Shown here piece by piece: positions 42,184 through 50,928 of a DNA stretch of 64,000 nucleotides. This DNA is from Deltaproteobacteria bacterium RBG_13_43_22 (GTDB lineage: Bacteria > Desulfobacterota > RBG-13-43-22). The notes beneath the pieces are model-generated. The model saw nothing but the letters and a program-made list of their open reading frames with translations, searched no databases and was not told the DNA's origin. Location: NCBI GenBank assembly GCA_001797675.1, contig MGQB01000002.1, forward strand, positions 20,699 through 84,698, written 5' to 3'. The position numbers and the translations under genes were made by a program. Position 1 is the first letter of the stretch. Each line of letters opens with the position of its first letter.

Positions 42184-42897
42184 ATGTTACTGGAAGTCCA
42201 AAACCTGAATACGTATTATGTGACGAGCCATGTTTTGCAGAACGTTTCTTTAAACGTCAACGAAGGTGAGGTCGTTGCCCTTCTGGGACGAAACGGGATG
42301 GGGAAAAGTACCACCCTGAAAAGTATCATGGGCCTGGTTAAACCAAAATCAGGAACCGTGACCTTTCAAGGGAAAAATGTTACCGGTCTTCCGCCATTCA
42401 GGGTGGCCAAGGCGGGTATCGCTTATGTCCCGGAAGAGAGAAGGATATTCCCACAGCTTTCCGTGATGGATAACCTGGAGATGGGCATTAAGGGGGGAAA
42501 GCAGTCCACTAAGGAGGGCATCTGGACGGTGGAGAGGATTTTTAACCATTTCCCAATATTAAAAGAGCGAGCCAAGCAGCAAGGTAGGTATTTATCCGGC
42601 GGCGAACAGCAGATGCTCACCATCGGACGGGCCCTGATGGGGAATCCCAGTCTTCTGCTGGTGGATGAACCCACCGAAGGGCTGGCCCCCCTTATGGTTA
42701 GAGAGGTCAGGGATATTCTGGAAAATATCAATAAAGACACCGGCGTTTCCATTCTCTTGGTGGAGCATAACGTTAAGGTGGCCATGTCGCTGGCCAATCG
42801 CATTTATCTGATGGGCAAGGCCCACATAGGATTTTCCGGCAGTAAAGATGAGTTAGAAGCCAACCCGGAAGTCCGCGCCAAATATCTGGAAGTGTAA
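42184..42897 (+). CDS. livF: Liv-type ABC ATPase (LivF)
   Basis: This 237-residue ATPase has Walker A GRNGMGKST, signature LSGGEQQML, Walker B LLLVDEPTEGLAP and switch His in LLVEHNVK. The ATG at 42184 has GAGGAGC upstream; an in-frame ATG 24 bases earlier lacks one. It ends the livKHMGF cluster. Confidence 0.93.
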   Translation: MLLEVQNLNTYYVTSHVLQNVSLNVNEGEVVALLGRNGMGKSTTLKSIMGLVKPKSGTVTFQGKNVTGLPPFRVAKAGIAYVPEERRIFPQLSVMDNLEMGIKGGKQSTKEGIWTVERIFNHFPILKERAKQQGRYLSGGEQQMLTIGRALMGNPSLLLVDEPTEGLAPLMVREVRDILENINKDTGVSILLVEHNVKVAMSLANRIYLMGKAHIGFSGSKDELEANPEVRAKYLEV

Positions 42898-43105
42898 ACT
42901 GAAAAAATCCTGAGCCTTTCTTTATCATCTCTCCTATTGAGGTTTGCTGCCTCCCGCCTTTAACTTACCTATTTCTGATCATTTTTTCCGAATGGTTTCC
43001 TAAATTGACAAAACAGGTCGATATCTGTTAAAATCAATACAAATAAATTTAGAACTCAAGATCATTTTTCCTTAACCGAAACAGCCGCTCTTTACGGAAA
43101 AACCG

Positions 43106-43651
43106 ATGGAAAATCAATTTAAAACAGAAAACGAAGGCTCCCAAACACCAAGAATCTCCTCTCCTATCACACAACGATTTAAATTGTCTTCTTTGGAGAT
43201 CTTATTTGGCAGCCTGATCATAATTGGTCTGATTTATATGGGCTATATCATTTTATTCCAGGATAATTCGGGCTCGGTTTCCAAACTGGAAAAGAAAATA
43301 AAAAGTCTGGAAAGCATTTCCCAAGAGCAGGGGGCGAGGATCGATAAAAGAATAAAAGCGATTCAGGACAATCAGGCCCAATGGGAATCCCGGTTGAAAG
43401 CGTTGGAAACCACCAACCAGGGTCTCATAGCCAAACTTGGAAAAATGGAACCACGAAAGAGAGAGGAGAGGAAGCCGTCCCCGGTATCACCGGGAAAAGG
43501 GAAAATTCAACACCAAGTGAAAAGAGGCGAAACACTGCTGAGTATCGCCGTGAAATATAAGGTTTCCCTCAATGACCTGCTTCAGTGGAACAAAATGAAT
43601 CGAAATGAACCCTTGCGTGCGGGAGAAACTCTGATTATCATTCCTCGTTAG
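43106..43651 (+). CDS. Membrane-anchored LysM protein
   Basis: This 181-residue protein has a cytoplasmic N-terminus, one transmembrane helix (about 32-52, EILFGSLIIIGLIYMGYIIL), a periplasmic coiled coil (about 60-115) and a C-terminal LysM domain (about 135-180: HQVKRGETLLSIAVKYKVSL, NKMNRNEPLRAGETLIIIP). LysM binds peptidoglycan, so this tethers the inner membrane to the wall. No catalytic domain is present. Confidence 0.85.
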   Translation: MENQFKTENEGSQTPRISSPITQRFKLSSLEILFGSLIIIGLIYMGYIILFQDNSGSVSKLEKKIKSLESISQEQGARIDKRIKAIQDNQAQWESRLKALETTNQGLIAKLGKMEPRKREERKPSPVSPGKGKIQHQVKRGETLLSIAVKYKVSLNDLLQWNKMNRNEPLRAGETLIIIPR

Positions 43652-43730
43652 GAAAAATTATCTATCTTAGATAACGGATAGACTCGTAAAAATTCGTCGA
43701 AAGCCCGATTATGTTATTCCCGCGAAACTT

Positions 43731-43767
43731 GTCGTCATTCCCGCCGTCGCGGGAATGACGACTTTTT
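43731..43767 (+). terminator. Perfect 14-bp hairpin with T-run (CGTCATTCCCGC type)
   Basis: GTCGTCATTCCCGC (43731-43744) pairs perfectly with GCGGGAATGACGAC (43749-43762), loop CGTC, then TTTTT. Similar CGTCATTCCCGC palindromes are dispersed repeats in many proteobacteria. Here it can terminate the LysM transcript. Confidence 0.7.
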
Positions 43768-43784
43768 ACCAATCATCATAACGG

Positions 43785-43985
43785 ATGACCCTTGAACATA
43801 GAAAAGGCAAAAGGCCCGGAAGAACTTTTAAATGCCATTGCTGCGGACAAGGCGAAGAGTTCTGCTGGGTTTGTCCCTGTGGTTTTCAAATTTGCCAACG
43901 TTGTCTTCTTGAAAATGCCTGGGGAATGACCTGCAACGGCATTACCTGGACCTGTCCCGACTGCGGAGCGGATCGCTCTCTTTAA
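43785..43985 (+). CDS. Small Cys-rich zinc-ribbon protein
   Basis: This 66-residue protein has three paired-cysteine clusters: CHCCGQGEEFCWVCPCG, CQRC and CPDCG, plus the fixed-looking stretch ENAWGMTCNGITWTCPDC. The spacing suits two structural zinc sites. The pattern resembles short conserved proteins of anaerobic Desulfobacterota as I recall, without known function. The ribosome site is weak. It opens the redox cluster that follows. Confidence 0.65.
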   Translation: MTLEHRKGKRPGRTFKCHCCGQGEEFCWVCPCGFQICQRCLLENAWGMTCNGITWTCPDCGADRSL

Positions 43986-44027
43986 CCAAAGATTAAAAAA
44001 AAATAGATATTTTTTCCCCCAAACCCC

Positions 44028-44068
44028 TTGACAAGCCACAAAGAATATTTACAGTAATAATAATTATT
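44028..44068 (+). promoter_or_regulatory. Promoter with Fur/PerR-type box
   Basis: TTGACA (44028-44033) is followed by a weak -10 (TACAGT, 44050-44055). The perfect 13-bp palindrome AATAATAATTATT (44056-44068) overlaps or abuts it. This resembles the Fur/PerR consensus and precedes the regulator gene, implying autorepression. Confidence 0.6.
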
Positions 44069-44094
44069 CTTAAAACTATACACTGTTTTTTATT

Positions 44095-44499
44095 ATGGAA
44101 CTGAAGTTTAAAAAACTGAGACAAACGGATGCCCGTCGGATCATCCTGGAAGAAATAAAGGATCTTACCTCCCATCCAACGGCTGACGAAGTTTATGAAA
44201 TAGTCCGGAAACGCATCCCCAAAGTCAGCCTGGGGACTATTTACCGGAATCTGGAAGTACTGTCTGAAAACGGCCAGATTCAAAAAATGGAAGTAGGAGG
44301 AACCCAAAAACGGTTTGATGGAAATACAAGCAATCATTATCATTTAAGATGTGTTGCCTGCGGACGGGTAATCGATCTGACTGCCAAGCCGTTGAAAGAG
44401 ATTGAGAAAACCGTATCCAAATTGACTGACCACGAAATCCTCGGTCATCGGTTGGAACTTATTGGTATATGCCTTTCCTGTAAAGCACATAAACATTAA
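44095..44499 (+). CDS. Fur-family regulator, PerR-like
   Basis: This 134-residue regulator has an N-terminal winged helix (LRQTDARRIILEEIKDLTSH, VSLGTIYRNLEVLSENGQ), a metal site with NHYHLRCVACGRVIDL, and the C-terminal CLSCKAHKH. The CxxC pairs form the structural zinc site. It heads a run of peroxide and superoxide detoxification genes, which favours PerR over a pure iron regulator. The sensing-site residues do not settle this by eye. Confidence 0.88.
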   Translation: MELKFKKLRQTDARRIILEEIKDLTSHPTADEVYEIVRKRIPKVSLGTIYRNLEVLSENGQIQKMEVGGTQKRFDGNTSNHYHLRCVACGRVIDLTAKPLKEIEKTVSKLTDHEILGHRLELIGICLSCKAHKH

Positions 44500-44541
44500 A
44501 AAAAGCTATTAATCCATTTATTTTAGAAAGGAAAATCTATC

Positions 44542-45114
44542 ATGGAGCTCAAAGGATCCAAGACTGAAAAAAATATCCTTACTGCCTTTGCCGGTGAATC
44601 CCAGGCCAGAAATCGATACAATTATTTTGCCAGCCAGGCCAAGAAAGAAGGTCTGGTTCAGATGTCCCTTATTTTTGAGGAAACGGCCAATCAAGAAAAA
44701 GAACATGCCAAGCGACTATTTAAATTACTTCAGGGAGGAGAGACGGAAATCCAAGCGGCCTTTCCGGCCGGCGTCATCGGGACTACTGCGGAGAATTTAA
44801 AAGGTGCCGCCGGCGGAGAAAACTATGAATGGACCAAGATGTACCCTGGATTTGCCAAAGTGGCCCGGGAAGAAGGTTTCGATTCTATCGCCAAAATTTT
44901 TGACTCTATCGCCGCGGCCGAAAAACAACACGAGAAAAGGTATCTGGGCCTCCTGGCCAATATTAATTCCAAAAAAGTTTTTAAAAAGGACAAACCGGTG
45001 GTCTGGCGCTGCCTGAATTGCGGTTATCTTCATGAAGGAATCGAAGCCCCGGAGGAATGTCCGGCCTGCGCCCATCCTCGGGACTATTATGAGGTTTTGG
45101 CCGAGAATTGGTAA
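44542..45114 (+). CDS. rbr: Rubrerythrin
   Basis: This 190-residue NADH/rubredoxin-linked peroxidase of anaerobes has a ferritin-like diiron domain with two ExxH motifs ([30 protein letters not shown]) and a C-terminal rubredoxin-like Fe(Cys)4 domain ([20 protein letters not shown]). It removes H2O2 using electrons from rubredoxin. It follows the PerR-like gene by 42 bases. Confidence 0.95.
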   Translation: MELKGSKTEKNILTAFAGESQARNRYNYFASQAKKEGLVQMSLIFEETANQEKEHAKRLFKLLQGGETEIQAAFPAGVIGTTAENLKGAAGGENYEWTKMYPGFAKVAREEGFDSIAKIFDSIAAAEKQHEKRYLGLLANINSKKVFKKDKPVVWRCLNCGYLHEGIEAPEECPACAHPRDYYEVLAENW

Positions 45115-45119
45115 AAAAG

Positions 45120-45190
45120 ACAGGCGATAGGCAAAAGGGAACAGAAGTATTTTGATCTTTTATGCCTTCAGTCTTCGGCCTTGTGCCTAG
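45120..45190. repeat. Hairpin of the GGCAATAGGC family without the CATG module
   Basis: CAGGCGATAGGCAAAAGG pairs imperfectly with the right side CTTCGGCCTTGTGCCTAG between rubrerythrin and the superoxide reductase gene. No downstream module follows. Confidence 0.5.
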
Positions 45191-45232
45191 TTTGTTTTTA
45201 ACCTGATTATCATATTGAAAGGAGAATGGATC

Positions 45233-45607
45233 ATGACTGAAAAATTACAGGTTTACAAATGCGAAGTGTGCGGGAACATCGTTGAGGTTCTTCATGAAGG
45301 CAAAGGGCAACTGGTTTGCTGCGGACAACCCATGAAGTTGTTTGTTGAAAACTCGGTCGATGCGGCCAAGGAAAAGCATGTGCCGGTCATTGAAAAAACC
45401 GCTACCGGCTTTAAGGTCAAAGTAGGGAGCGTGGACCATCCTATGGAAGAAAAACACTATATCGAATGGATCGAAGTGATTGCCGACGGGAAGGCCTATC
45501 GCCAATTCCTTAAACCGGGAGAGGTCCCGGAGGCAACTTTTGGGATTCAAGCCGATCAGATTACGGCCCGGGAATATTGTAATGTACATGGGTTGTGGAA
45601 GGCCTAA
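45233..45607 (+). CDS. dfx: Desulfoferrodoxin (superoxide reductase, two-iron type)
   Basis: This 124-residue protein has the N-terminal desulforedoxin Fe(Cys)4 domain ([10 protein letters not shown] and VCCGQPM) and the catalytic SOR domain with its histidine ligands ([24 protein letters not shown]) and the terminal Cys-x2-His (EYCNVHGLW). It reduces superoxide to peroxide, which the rubrerythrin upstream can remove. The ATG at 45233 has GAAAGGAG upstream. Confidence 0.95.
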   Translation: MTEKLQVYKCEVCGNIVEVLHEGKGQLVCCGQPMKLFVENSVDAAKEKHVPVIEKTATGFKVKVGSVDHPMEEKHYIEWIEVIADGKAYRQFLKPGEVPEATFGIQADQITAREYCNVHGLWKA

Positions 45608-45610
45608 AAA

Positions 45611-46144
45611 ATGCCCAGTCCAAACCAGTGTTCGATCGACATGCTGTCTACGGCCCTGGAAATGGAAGAAAAAGGGAAAGCTTTTTACCAAAAGGCCCGG
45701 GGTTCTTGCCGAAATCCCCAGTGCCAGGAGATCTTTTCCGCCTTGATGGAGGATGAAGTCATTCATACCGCCAGGATTAAACAAATCCATAATAAGCTGA
45801 CCTCCGGAAAATGTTGGACCGGGGATTGGGAATCCATCAAAGGTTTTTCAGGTGATCCGGACCTTCTCTTTCGGAATCTGGCGGGCAAGGGGGGAAAAAA
45901 AATAAAGGCCAAGACCACGGATTTGGAGGCGGTTGATATCGGGTTGGATTTGGAATCGGCCAGTGTGAAGTTTTACCAGGAACACCGAGCCCGGGCAACC
46001 GATCCTATTGAGGCGGCCTTTTTGGATCAAATGATTTTGGAAGAAAGCGGCCATTGGAAGGCCCTGAAGGATACCCGTTATTACCTGACCGATCCGGAAG
46101 GGTGGTTTATGGAAAAAGAACGTGCCGGATTAGATGGGGTGTGA
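45611..46144 (+). CDS. Ferritin-like diiron protein (rubrerythrin-related, no rubredoxin domain)
   Basis: This 177-residue four-helix protein has diiron-type motifs ALEMEEKGKAFYQKA, MEDEVIHTARI, LDLESASVKFYQEH and ILEESGHWKAL (E...ExxH twice). It lacks the C-terminal rubredoxin domain of true rubrerythrin. It starts three bases after dfx. It could store iron or act as a peroxidase taking electrons from a separate rubredoxin. Confidence 0.82.
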   Translation: MPSPNQCSIDMLSTALEMEEKGKAFYQKARGSCRNPQCQEIFSALMEDEVIHTARIKQIHNKLTSGKCWTGDWESIKGFSGDPDLLFRNLAGKGGKKIKAKTTDLEAVDIGLDLESASVKFYQEHRARATDPIEAAFLDQMILEESGHWKALKDTRYYLTDPEGWFMEKERAGLDGV

Positions 46145-47826
46145 TGGTCTCTAACTCCATCAATATCGTCATCGGCGGTGAAGCCGGGCAGGGGTTGGTT
46201 ACTATCGGGCAATTGTTGGCCAAAGGCCTGGTCCGGAACGGTTATTTTATAGCGGTCACCCAGGGTTATCAATCCCGCATTCGAGGGGGACATAACACCT
46301 TTGCCATCCGAACCGGTACTGATCCAATACTGGCTCCCCAAGAATCGATTGACCTTCTGATTGCCCTCGATGAGCAGACCGTTTCCCTTCACCAGCCCGA
46401 GCTTTCTCGGGGAGGCCTTATGGTGGTTGACCGCGATTGGAAGGTTAAGGGACCGGCCTGTTTAGAGGTCCCATTTAAGGAATTAGCTGCCGAAAAATTC
46501 GTCAATATACTCGCTTTAGGCGTCATTGGGGCCTTGCTTGGGCTTCCGGAAGAAGGCCTCGTTTCGGCCGTAGAGGATTTTTTTGGTCACAAGGCCCCTT
46601 CTTCATCCGAAGAAAATCACCGGGCTTTGAAAACGGCTTATCAATGGACCGAAGGCCGGACGACCGTGTTCCCCAAATTGCCTCCTATTTCCAATCTGCC
46701 CCGGCGCTTGATGATGAATGGAAACGAGGCGGTCGCTTTGGGGGCCTTGTCGGCAGGATTAAAGTTTTTTTCTTTTTATCCTATGACCCCGTCCACTTCC
46801 ATTGCCCTTTCCTTGGCTGCCCGGGCCAAAACCATGGGGTTGATCGTCGAACAGGCTGAAGATGAAATTGCAGCCGTCAATATGGCTATCGGGGCCTCTT
46901 TTGTCGGAGCCCCCAGTATGGTGGCCACTTCAGGCGGGGGTTTTGCCTTGATGGGGGAAGGGGTCAGTCTGGCCGGGATGACCGAAACCCCCCTGGTCAT
47001 CATAGTGGCCCAACGTCCCGGACCGGCCACCGGATTGCCTACGCGCACCGAACAGGGGGATCTGGAATTTATTTTACATGCCGGGCATGGTGAATTTCCC
47101 AGGGCTGTCTTTACTCCCGGCACTGTGGAAGAATGTTTCCTGCTGACCCGAAAAGCCCTTGAACTGGCCGAGTCCTTTCAGACCCCGATCTTTCTATTAA
47201 CCGATCAATTTTTAGCCGACTCTTACCGGGCGGTCAATCCTTTTGATGTAAAAGGGCTTTCCTGGATTCATCCGGGTTACGAGGGAACCCCTTCCTCAAC
47301 GCCTTATCTTCGATATGCCTTTACTGAAAACGGCCTGTCTCCTCGTTTTCTTCCGGGAAAGACCGAGAACCTGGTAGTGGCCGACAGTGATGAACATACG
47401 GAAGACGGCCATCTGACCGAGGATTTATCGGTCCGGGAACAGATGATGGAAAAGAGGCTTAAAAAGCTGGAGGCCTTAACCCGGCAGGGAGTACCTCCGG
47501 AATTCACAGGGGATGAAGGGCCGGAGCTGTTATTGGTAACCTGGGGGTCTACAAAGGGATCGGTTTTGGAAGCGGCCTCCATCTTGAAATTACAGGGGAA
47601 AAGGGTAGGAGCGCTTTGTTTTTCCCAGGTATGGCCTTTGGTGCCGGAACAATTTATCGATTATCTGGAAGGGGCTGAGGAGGTGATCGGGGTGGAAGGA
47701 AACGCCTTAGGACAATTTTCCAGACTCCTCCGCAGGGAAACCGGTTTTCCAATCACCAAAAAGGTTCTGCGTTATGACGGGCTGCCTATTACGCCGGAAT
47801 ATATTTTAAAACAACTGGCAGGCTGA
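46144..47826 (+). CDS. korA: 2-oxoacid:ferredoxin oxidoreductase, fused gamma-alpha subunit
   Basis: The 560-residue subunit has a gamma domain (about 1-190; IGGEAGQGLVTIGQLLAKGL, YQSRIRGGHNTF) fused to an alpha (pyrimidine-binding) domain (about 210-560; NGNEAVALGALSAGLKFFSF, QAEDEIAAVNMAIGASF, TSGGGFALMGEG). With KorB it decarboxylates a 2-oxoacid to acyl-CoA, reducing ferredoxin. No ferredoxin (delta) subunit lies beside it. Its ATG overlaps the preceding stop (TGATG), tying it to the oxygen-defence genes. Confidence 0.92.
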   Translation: MVSNSINIVIGGEAGQGLVTIGQLLAKGLVRNGYFIAVTQGYQSRIRGGHNTFAIRTGTDPILAPQESIDLLIALDEQTVSLHQPELSRGGLMVVDRDWKVKGPACLEVPFKELAAEKFVNILALGVIGALLGLPEEGLVSAVEDFFGHKAPSSSEENHRALKTAYQWTEGRTTVFPKLPPISNLPRRLMMNGNEAVALGALSAGLKFFSFYPMTPSTSIALSLAARAKTMGLIVEQAEDEIAAVNMAIGASFVGAPSMVATSGGGFALMGEGVSLAGMTETPLVIIVAQRPGPATGLPTRTEQGDLEFILHAGHGEFPRAVFTPGTVEECFLLTRKALELAESFQTPIFLLTDQFLADSYRAVNPFDVKGLSWIHPGYEGTPSSTPYLRYAFTENGLSPRFLPGKTENLVVADSDEHTEDGHLTEDLSVREQMMEKRLKKLEALTRQGVPPEFTGDEGPELLLVTWGSTKGSVLEAASILKLQGKRVGALCFSQVWPLVPEQFIDYLEGAEEVIGVEGNALGQFSRLLRRETGFPITKKVLRYDGLPITPEYILKQLAG

Positions 47827-47879
47827 TGAAACCGGGAACCACCCTAACGGGATGGGGGTGAGCCGAGAAGTGGGGCGAA

Positions 47880-47998
47880 CAAAAACGTCCATCTGTCCCG
47901 CTACATGCGGGATTGCTCTCATCCCTCATCATTCCGACGTATTTCTATGGACGCCTCCTTTCCTCGGAAAGAGCGCGCCTTGTATCTGAACGTTTTTG
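47880..47998. repeat. Nested inverted repeats between korA and korB
   Basis: CAAAAACG (47880-47887) pairs with CGTTTTTG (47991-47998). Inside, CGTCCAT (47886-47892) pairs with ATGGACG (47947-47953), and CCCGC/GCGGG forms a further stem. The 244-base gap is unusual between two subunits of one enzyme and looks like an insertion. Confidence 0.5.
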
Positions 47999-48070
47999 AT
48001 CCGCCTACATAATAAGGCATCATATCCAAGGCTCAATAGCCACGGAAAAGATCGATAATGGAATTTAAAT

Positions 48071-48922
48071 ATGGTCACTTTGGAAGATTACGGAACTTTT
48101 GAAACCGCCTGGTGTCCGGGATGCGGGAATTTTTCCATTCTGCAGGCTGTTAAACAGGCCTTGGTCGGTCTTGAATTAAGCCCCCGGGAAGTCCTTATGG
48201 TTTCCGGTATCGGCCAGGCCGCCAAGACCCCTCATTATTTAAAGGCCAATGTCTTTAACGGTCTCCACGGCCGGTCTCTTCCTGTGGCGACGGGGGCGAA
48301 ACTGGTCAACCCCGATTTGACGGTCATTGTTGAAAGTGGTGACGGGTGCACCTATGGGGAAGGGGGCAATCATTTTCTGGCCGCCATACGCCGGAATATC
48401 AATCTGACCCTGCTGGTCCATAACAATCAGATTTATGGGCTGACCAAGGGGCAGGCCAGCCCGACCACCGATGAGGGTCTGGTCACCAAGGCCCAGCCCC
48501 AAGGGGTTCCTTCCGCACCATTCAATCCTCTGGCCGTGGCTGTAACCATGCAGGCCGGTTTTGTGGCCCGCGGTTTTTCTGGAATGACCGATCACCTGGG
48601 GTTATTGATTCAACAGGCCATCATCCATAAAGGTTTCTCCTTAGTGGACATCCTCCAGCCCTGTGTGTCCTTTAACAAGGTCAATACTTTTGCCTGGTAT
48701 AAGAAGCGTTGTTATGAATTACCTAAGGACTATGACCCAACGCTGTGGGAACCGGCCATGAAGAAGGCCCTGGAATGGGGGGAACAGATCCCGCTGGGGG
48801 TCATTTATCGAAACAAACGGCCAACCTTTGAAGATCATTTCCAGGTTTTGAAACAAGGCCCCTTGGTTGGGCGGGGAGTGGATCAGGAGAGTCTCCAGAA
48901 AATCATGGAAGAATATGCCTGA
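48071..48922 (+). CDS. korB: 2-oxoacid:ferredoxin oxidoreductase beta (TPP) subunit
   Basis: This 283-residue thiamine-diphosphate subunit has TAWCPGCGNFSI-type N-terminal cysteines (AWCPGCGNFSILQAV), the TPP motif SGDGCTYGEGGNHFL ending in NNQIYGLTKGQASPTT, and CVSFNKVNTFAWYKK. It is the partner of KorA. The exact oxoacid (2-oxoglutarate, pyruvate or branched-chain) is not settled by sequence. Confidence 0.92.
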   Translation: MVTLEDYGTFETAWCPGCGNFSILQAVKQALVGLELSPREVLMVSGIGQAAKTPHYLKANVFNGLHGRSLPVATGAKLVNPDLTVIVESGDGCTYGEGGNHFLAAIRRNINLTLLVHNNQIYGLTKGQASPTTDEGLVTKAQPQGVPSAPFNPLAVAVTMQAGFVARGFSGMTDHLGLLIQQAIIHKGFSLVDILQPCVSFNKVNTFAWYKKRCYELPKDYDPTLWEPAMKKALEWGEQIPLGVIYRNKRPTFEDHFQVLKQGPLVGRGVDQESLQKIMEEYA

Positions 48923-48958
48923 GGAAAAGAAAGTCATAATAAGGGAAGGGAGTTGAAC

Positions 48959-49120
48959 GTGAAGAAGTATGTCTGTGAAGTCTGCGGGTATGTCTATGAT
49001 CCGGCTGAAGGGGATCCGGATAATGGGATTGCTCCCGGTACGGCCTTTGAGGATCTTCCCGATGACTGGTTGTGTCCTTTATGCGGAGTAGGCAAAGACC
49101 AGTTCACCCCGGAAGAATAG
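48959..49120 (+). CDS. rd: Rubredoxin
   Basis: This 53-residue protein starts at GTG 48959, with GGGAG upstream. It has the classic rubredoxin form: [20 protein letters not shown] near the start and [13 protein letters not shown] near the end, giving the Fe(Cys)4 site from two CxxCG knuckles. It can shuttle electrons to superoxide reductase and rubrerythrin. Its place right after korB suggests it may take electrons from that system. Confidence 0.95.
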   Translation: MKKYVCEVCGYVYDPAEGDPDNGIAPGTAFEDLPDDWLCPLCGVGKDQFTPEE

Positions 49121-49126
49121 AAAAAA

Positions 49127-49795
49127 TTGAAGTTTCTAATCACTTTGAGATCCCTTCTGAATAAAGAAGAGTATGACTCCCTGATTCAATCGGCCCGAGG
49201 ACATGAAGGGAAATGGGCCAATGGGTTGATCGGCCTCCTGACCGATTCACAGGAAACCATCAAATGGAGGGCTGTCAAGGCCCTGGGACAAGTGACCGCC
49301 CAGCTCTTTTCCGAGGATCCGGAACGGGCAAAAATAATCGTCCGGCAACTGATTTGGAACCTGAACGAAGAATCGGGAGGGATCGGCTGGGGCATGCCGG
49401 AAGCCCTGGGAGAGATTTTGGCCGTCGTTCCGGCTTTACAGAAGGAATATGCCGCTTTGTTGGCGGCCTATATTGTTGAAGAAGGCTGTTTTCTTGAAAA
49501 TGAGCAGTTACAAAAGGGCGTGGTCTGGGCGCTTGGACGCATAAAGACTATTGAGGAAGGATTAAAAGCCAAGGCCCTCCCATTTCTCTTAAAGGCTTTG
49601 AACCATCCCGATCTATCGATAAGGGGGACTGCGACCTGGACCCTTGGAGAACTGAGGGTTCAAGAGGCCGTTCCTTTCCTAAAAACCTTGCCAAAGGAAA
49701 ACCGGATGATTAAGATATGTGTCAACGATCGGTTTCAGGAAAAATCCCTGGATCAATGGGTGCAAGAAGCGATTCAAAAATTAACTGAATCCTGA
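49127..49795 (+). CDS. HEAT-repeat protein, DVU0298-like
   Basis: This 222-residue all-helical protein has HEAT-type repeats, for example WRAVKALGQVTAQLFSEDPE, GIGWGMPEALGEILAVVPAL and IRGTATWTLGELRVQEAVPF. It resembles the DVU0298 family of sulfate reducers as I recall. HEAT arrays usually mediate protein-protein contacts; no catalytic motif is seen. The start is TTG at 49127, six bases after the rubredoxin stop, so it is co-transcribed. Confidence 0.78.
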   Translation: MKFLITLRSLLNKEEYDSLIQSARGHEGKWANGLIGLLTDSQETIKWRAVKALGQVTAQLFSEDPERAKIIVRQLIWNLNEESGGIGWGMPEALGEILAVVPALQKEYAALLAAYIVEEGCFLENEQLQKGVVWALGRIKTIEEGLKAKALPFLLKALNHPDLSIRGTATWTLGELRVQEAVPFLKTLPKENRMIKICVNDRFQEKSLDQWVQEAIQKLTES

Positions 49796-49808
49796 AGCTT
49801 AAAAAAGA

Positions 49809-49911
49809 TACCAGGATTCAGGGGTTCCAGGGGTCAAGGACCGCAGGGCAGAGTGAAAAGAATGGAAGTAAATACCCTTGAACCCTCGAATCCAGGAATC
49901 CTCGACCCCTT
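49809..49911. repeat. Hairpin of the AAGGGTTCAAGG family
   Basis: The left side CAGGATTCAGGGGTTCCAGG then GGTCAAGG, and the right side CCCTTGAACCCTCGAATCCA then GGAATCCTCGACCCC, form a long imperfect stem. Both arms contain three quasi-tandem GGATTC/GGGTTC words. Confidence 0.6.
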
Positions 49912-49941
49912 TTCCAGTTTATTTTAAAGGAGGTGATTATT

Positions 49942-50103
49942 GTGGCCGAAAATGAATGGAAATGCAGTAATTGCGGGTATTCCCTGAAGACGGAAATGCC
50001 TCCGGAGAAATGTCCATCCTGCAATCAAAAATGTGAATTTGTAAACGTGACCTGTTATATTCCCGAATGCGAATCTACCGGGTCCGATCAAAGACTCAAA
50101 TAA
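49942..50103 (+). CDS. Rubredoxin-like small protein
   Basis: This 53-residue protein starts at GTG 49942 behind an ideal AAAGGAGGTGAT site. It contains WKCSNCGYSLKTEMPPEKCP and SCNQKC: the two CxxC knuckles are only about 14 residues apart, as in the stripped-down rubredoxin domain at the C-terminus of rubrerythrins, and two more cysteines follow (VTCYIPEC). It could donate electrons to the domain-less ferritin-like protein upstream; this is inference. Confidence 0.8.
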   Translation: MAENEWKCSNCGYSLKTEMPPEKCPSCNQKCEFVNVTCYIPECESTGSDQRLK

Positions 50104-50124
50104 AAACTTTTTCGGAGAATGCCC

Positions 50125-50313
50125 ATGTCGAAAAAAAAATATACCGTAAGGGCCGAATGCCCGGCTTGTGCCTGCGGGGATGTGAGTTTTTTAGGTCCGG
50201 AAAAACTTCGGGAAAAATTCATCGGCGACGAGAAGGAAATCGATATCCTCTGCCCTCTGTGCGGGACCAAACATAAAGGCCAAATTATCAGGGAAGAGGA
50301 AGCCCCCCAATGA
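50125..50313 (+). CDS. Small zinc-ribbon protein
   Basis: This 62-residue protein has CPACACGDVSFLG near the start and LCPLCGTKHKG near the end, forming a likely four-cysteine zinc or iron site. The ATG at 50125 is chosen because GGAG lies seven bases upstream; an ATG six bases earlier is too close. Its stop overlaps the next gene (ATGA). Confidence 0.7.
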   Translation: MSKKKYTVRAECPACACGDVSFLGPEKLREKFIGDEKEIDILCPLCGTKHKGQIIREEEAPQ

Positions 50314-50900
50314 AGGTTTTGGGAATTTACGGCAGTCCACGCAAGAACGGAAACAGCGATCTTCTGTTAGATCAGGTCCTGGAAGGAGCCCGTTCCGTAG
50401 GGGCGGAAATTGAGAAGGTTTATGTTCGGGATTTAACCATTTCCGGCTGCCGGGAATGCGGCGGCTGCGATAAAACCGGAGAATGTGTGATCCCGGATGA
50501 AATGGAAAAAATATATCCCTCTCTTTGGAACGCTCCGATTATTTTTTTATCTACTCCGATTTTTTTTTATGGACTGCCTTCACAAGCCAAAACACTGGTC
50601 GACCGCTCGCAGGCTATGTGGTCTAAAAGGATGCTGGAAAAATCTCCGGAACAAAGAAAAAGATATGATCACGGGCGGGGATACCTGATCGCCGTGGGGG
50701 CCACCAAAGGTAAAAACCTCTTTGAAGGCGTCCAGTTGTCGGCTAAATATTTTTTTGATGCCTTGGACAAAAACTATGAAGGGGGCCTTTTTTTTCGGGC
50801 GGTAGAAGGAAAAGGGAAGATTACCGAACAGCCTGCCGCTCTGAAAGAGGCCTATGATTTAGGCGTTACGGCGGTTCAGACCTCGAACATTGAACGCTGA
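50310..50900 (+). CDS. NADPH-dependent FMN reductase / iron-sulfur flavoprotein family
   Basis: This 196-residue flavodoxin-fold protein has the FMN phosphate loop GIYGSPRKNGNSDLLLD and the cluster region CRECGGCDKTGECVIPDEM, the Cys-rich motif of Methanosarcina-type iron-sulfur flavoproteins. These act in electron transfer and in O2/H2O2 detoxification in anaerobes. It is coupled to the zinc-ribbon gene before it by a four-base overlap. Confidence 0.87.
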   Translation: MKVLGIYGSPRKNGNSDLLLDQVLEGARSVGAEIEKVYVRDLTISGCRECGGCDKTGECVIPDEMEKIYPSLWNAPIIFLSTPIFFYGLPSQAKTLVDRSQAMWSKRMLEKSPEQRKRYDHGRGYLIAVGATKGKNLFEGVQLSAKYFFDALDKNYEGGLFFRAVEGKGKITEQPAALKEAYDLGVTAVQTSNIER

Positions 50901-50928
50901 ACGCAAAACGTCAGCTAAAGGAGACCCA

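Noticed and set aside
43731..43767. Insertion-sequence end
   Set aside because: The CGTCATTCCCGC palindrome is a single hairpin with a T-run and no transposase or matching partner end; it is better read as a REP-like terminator.
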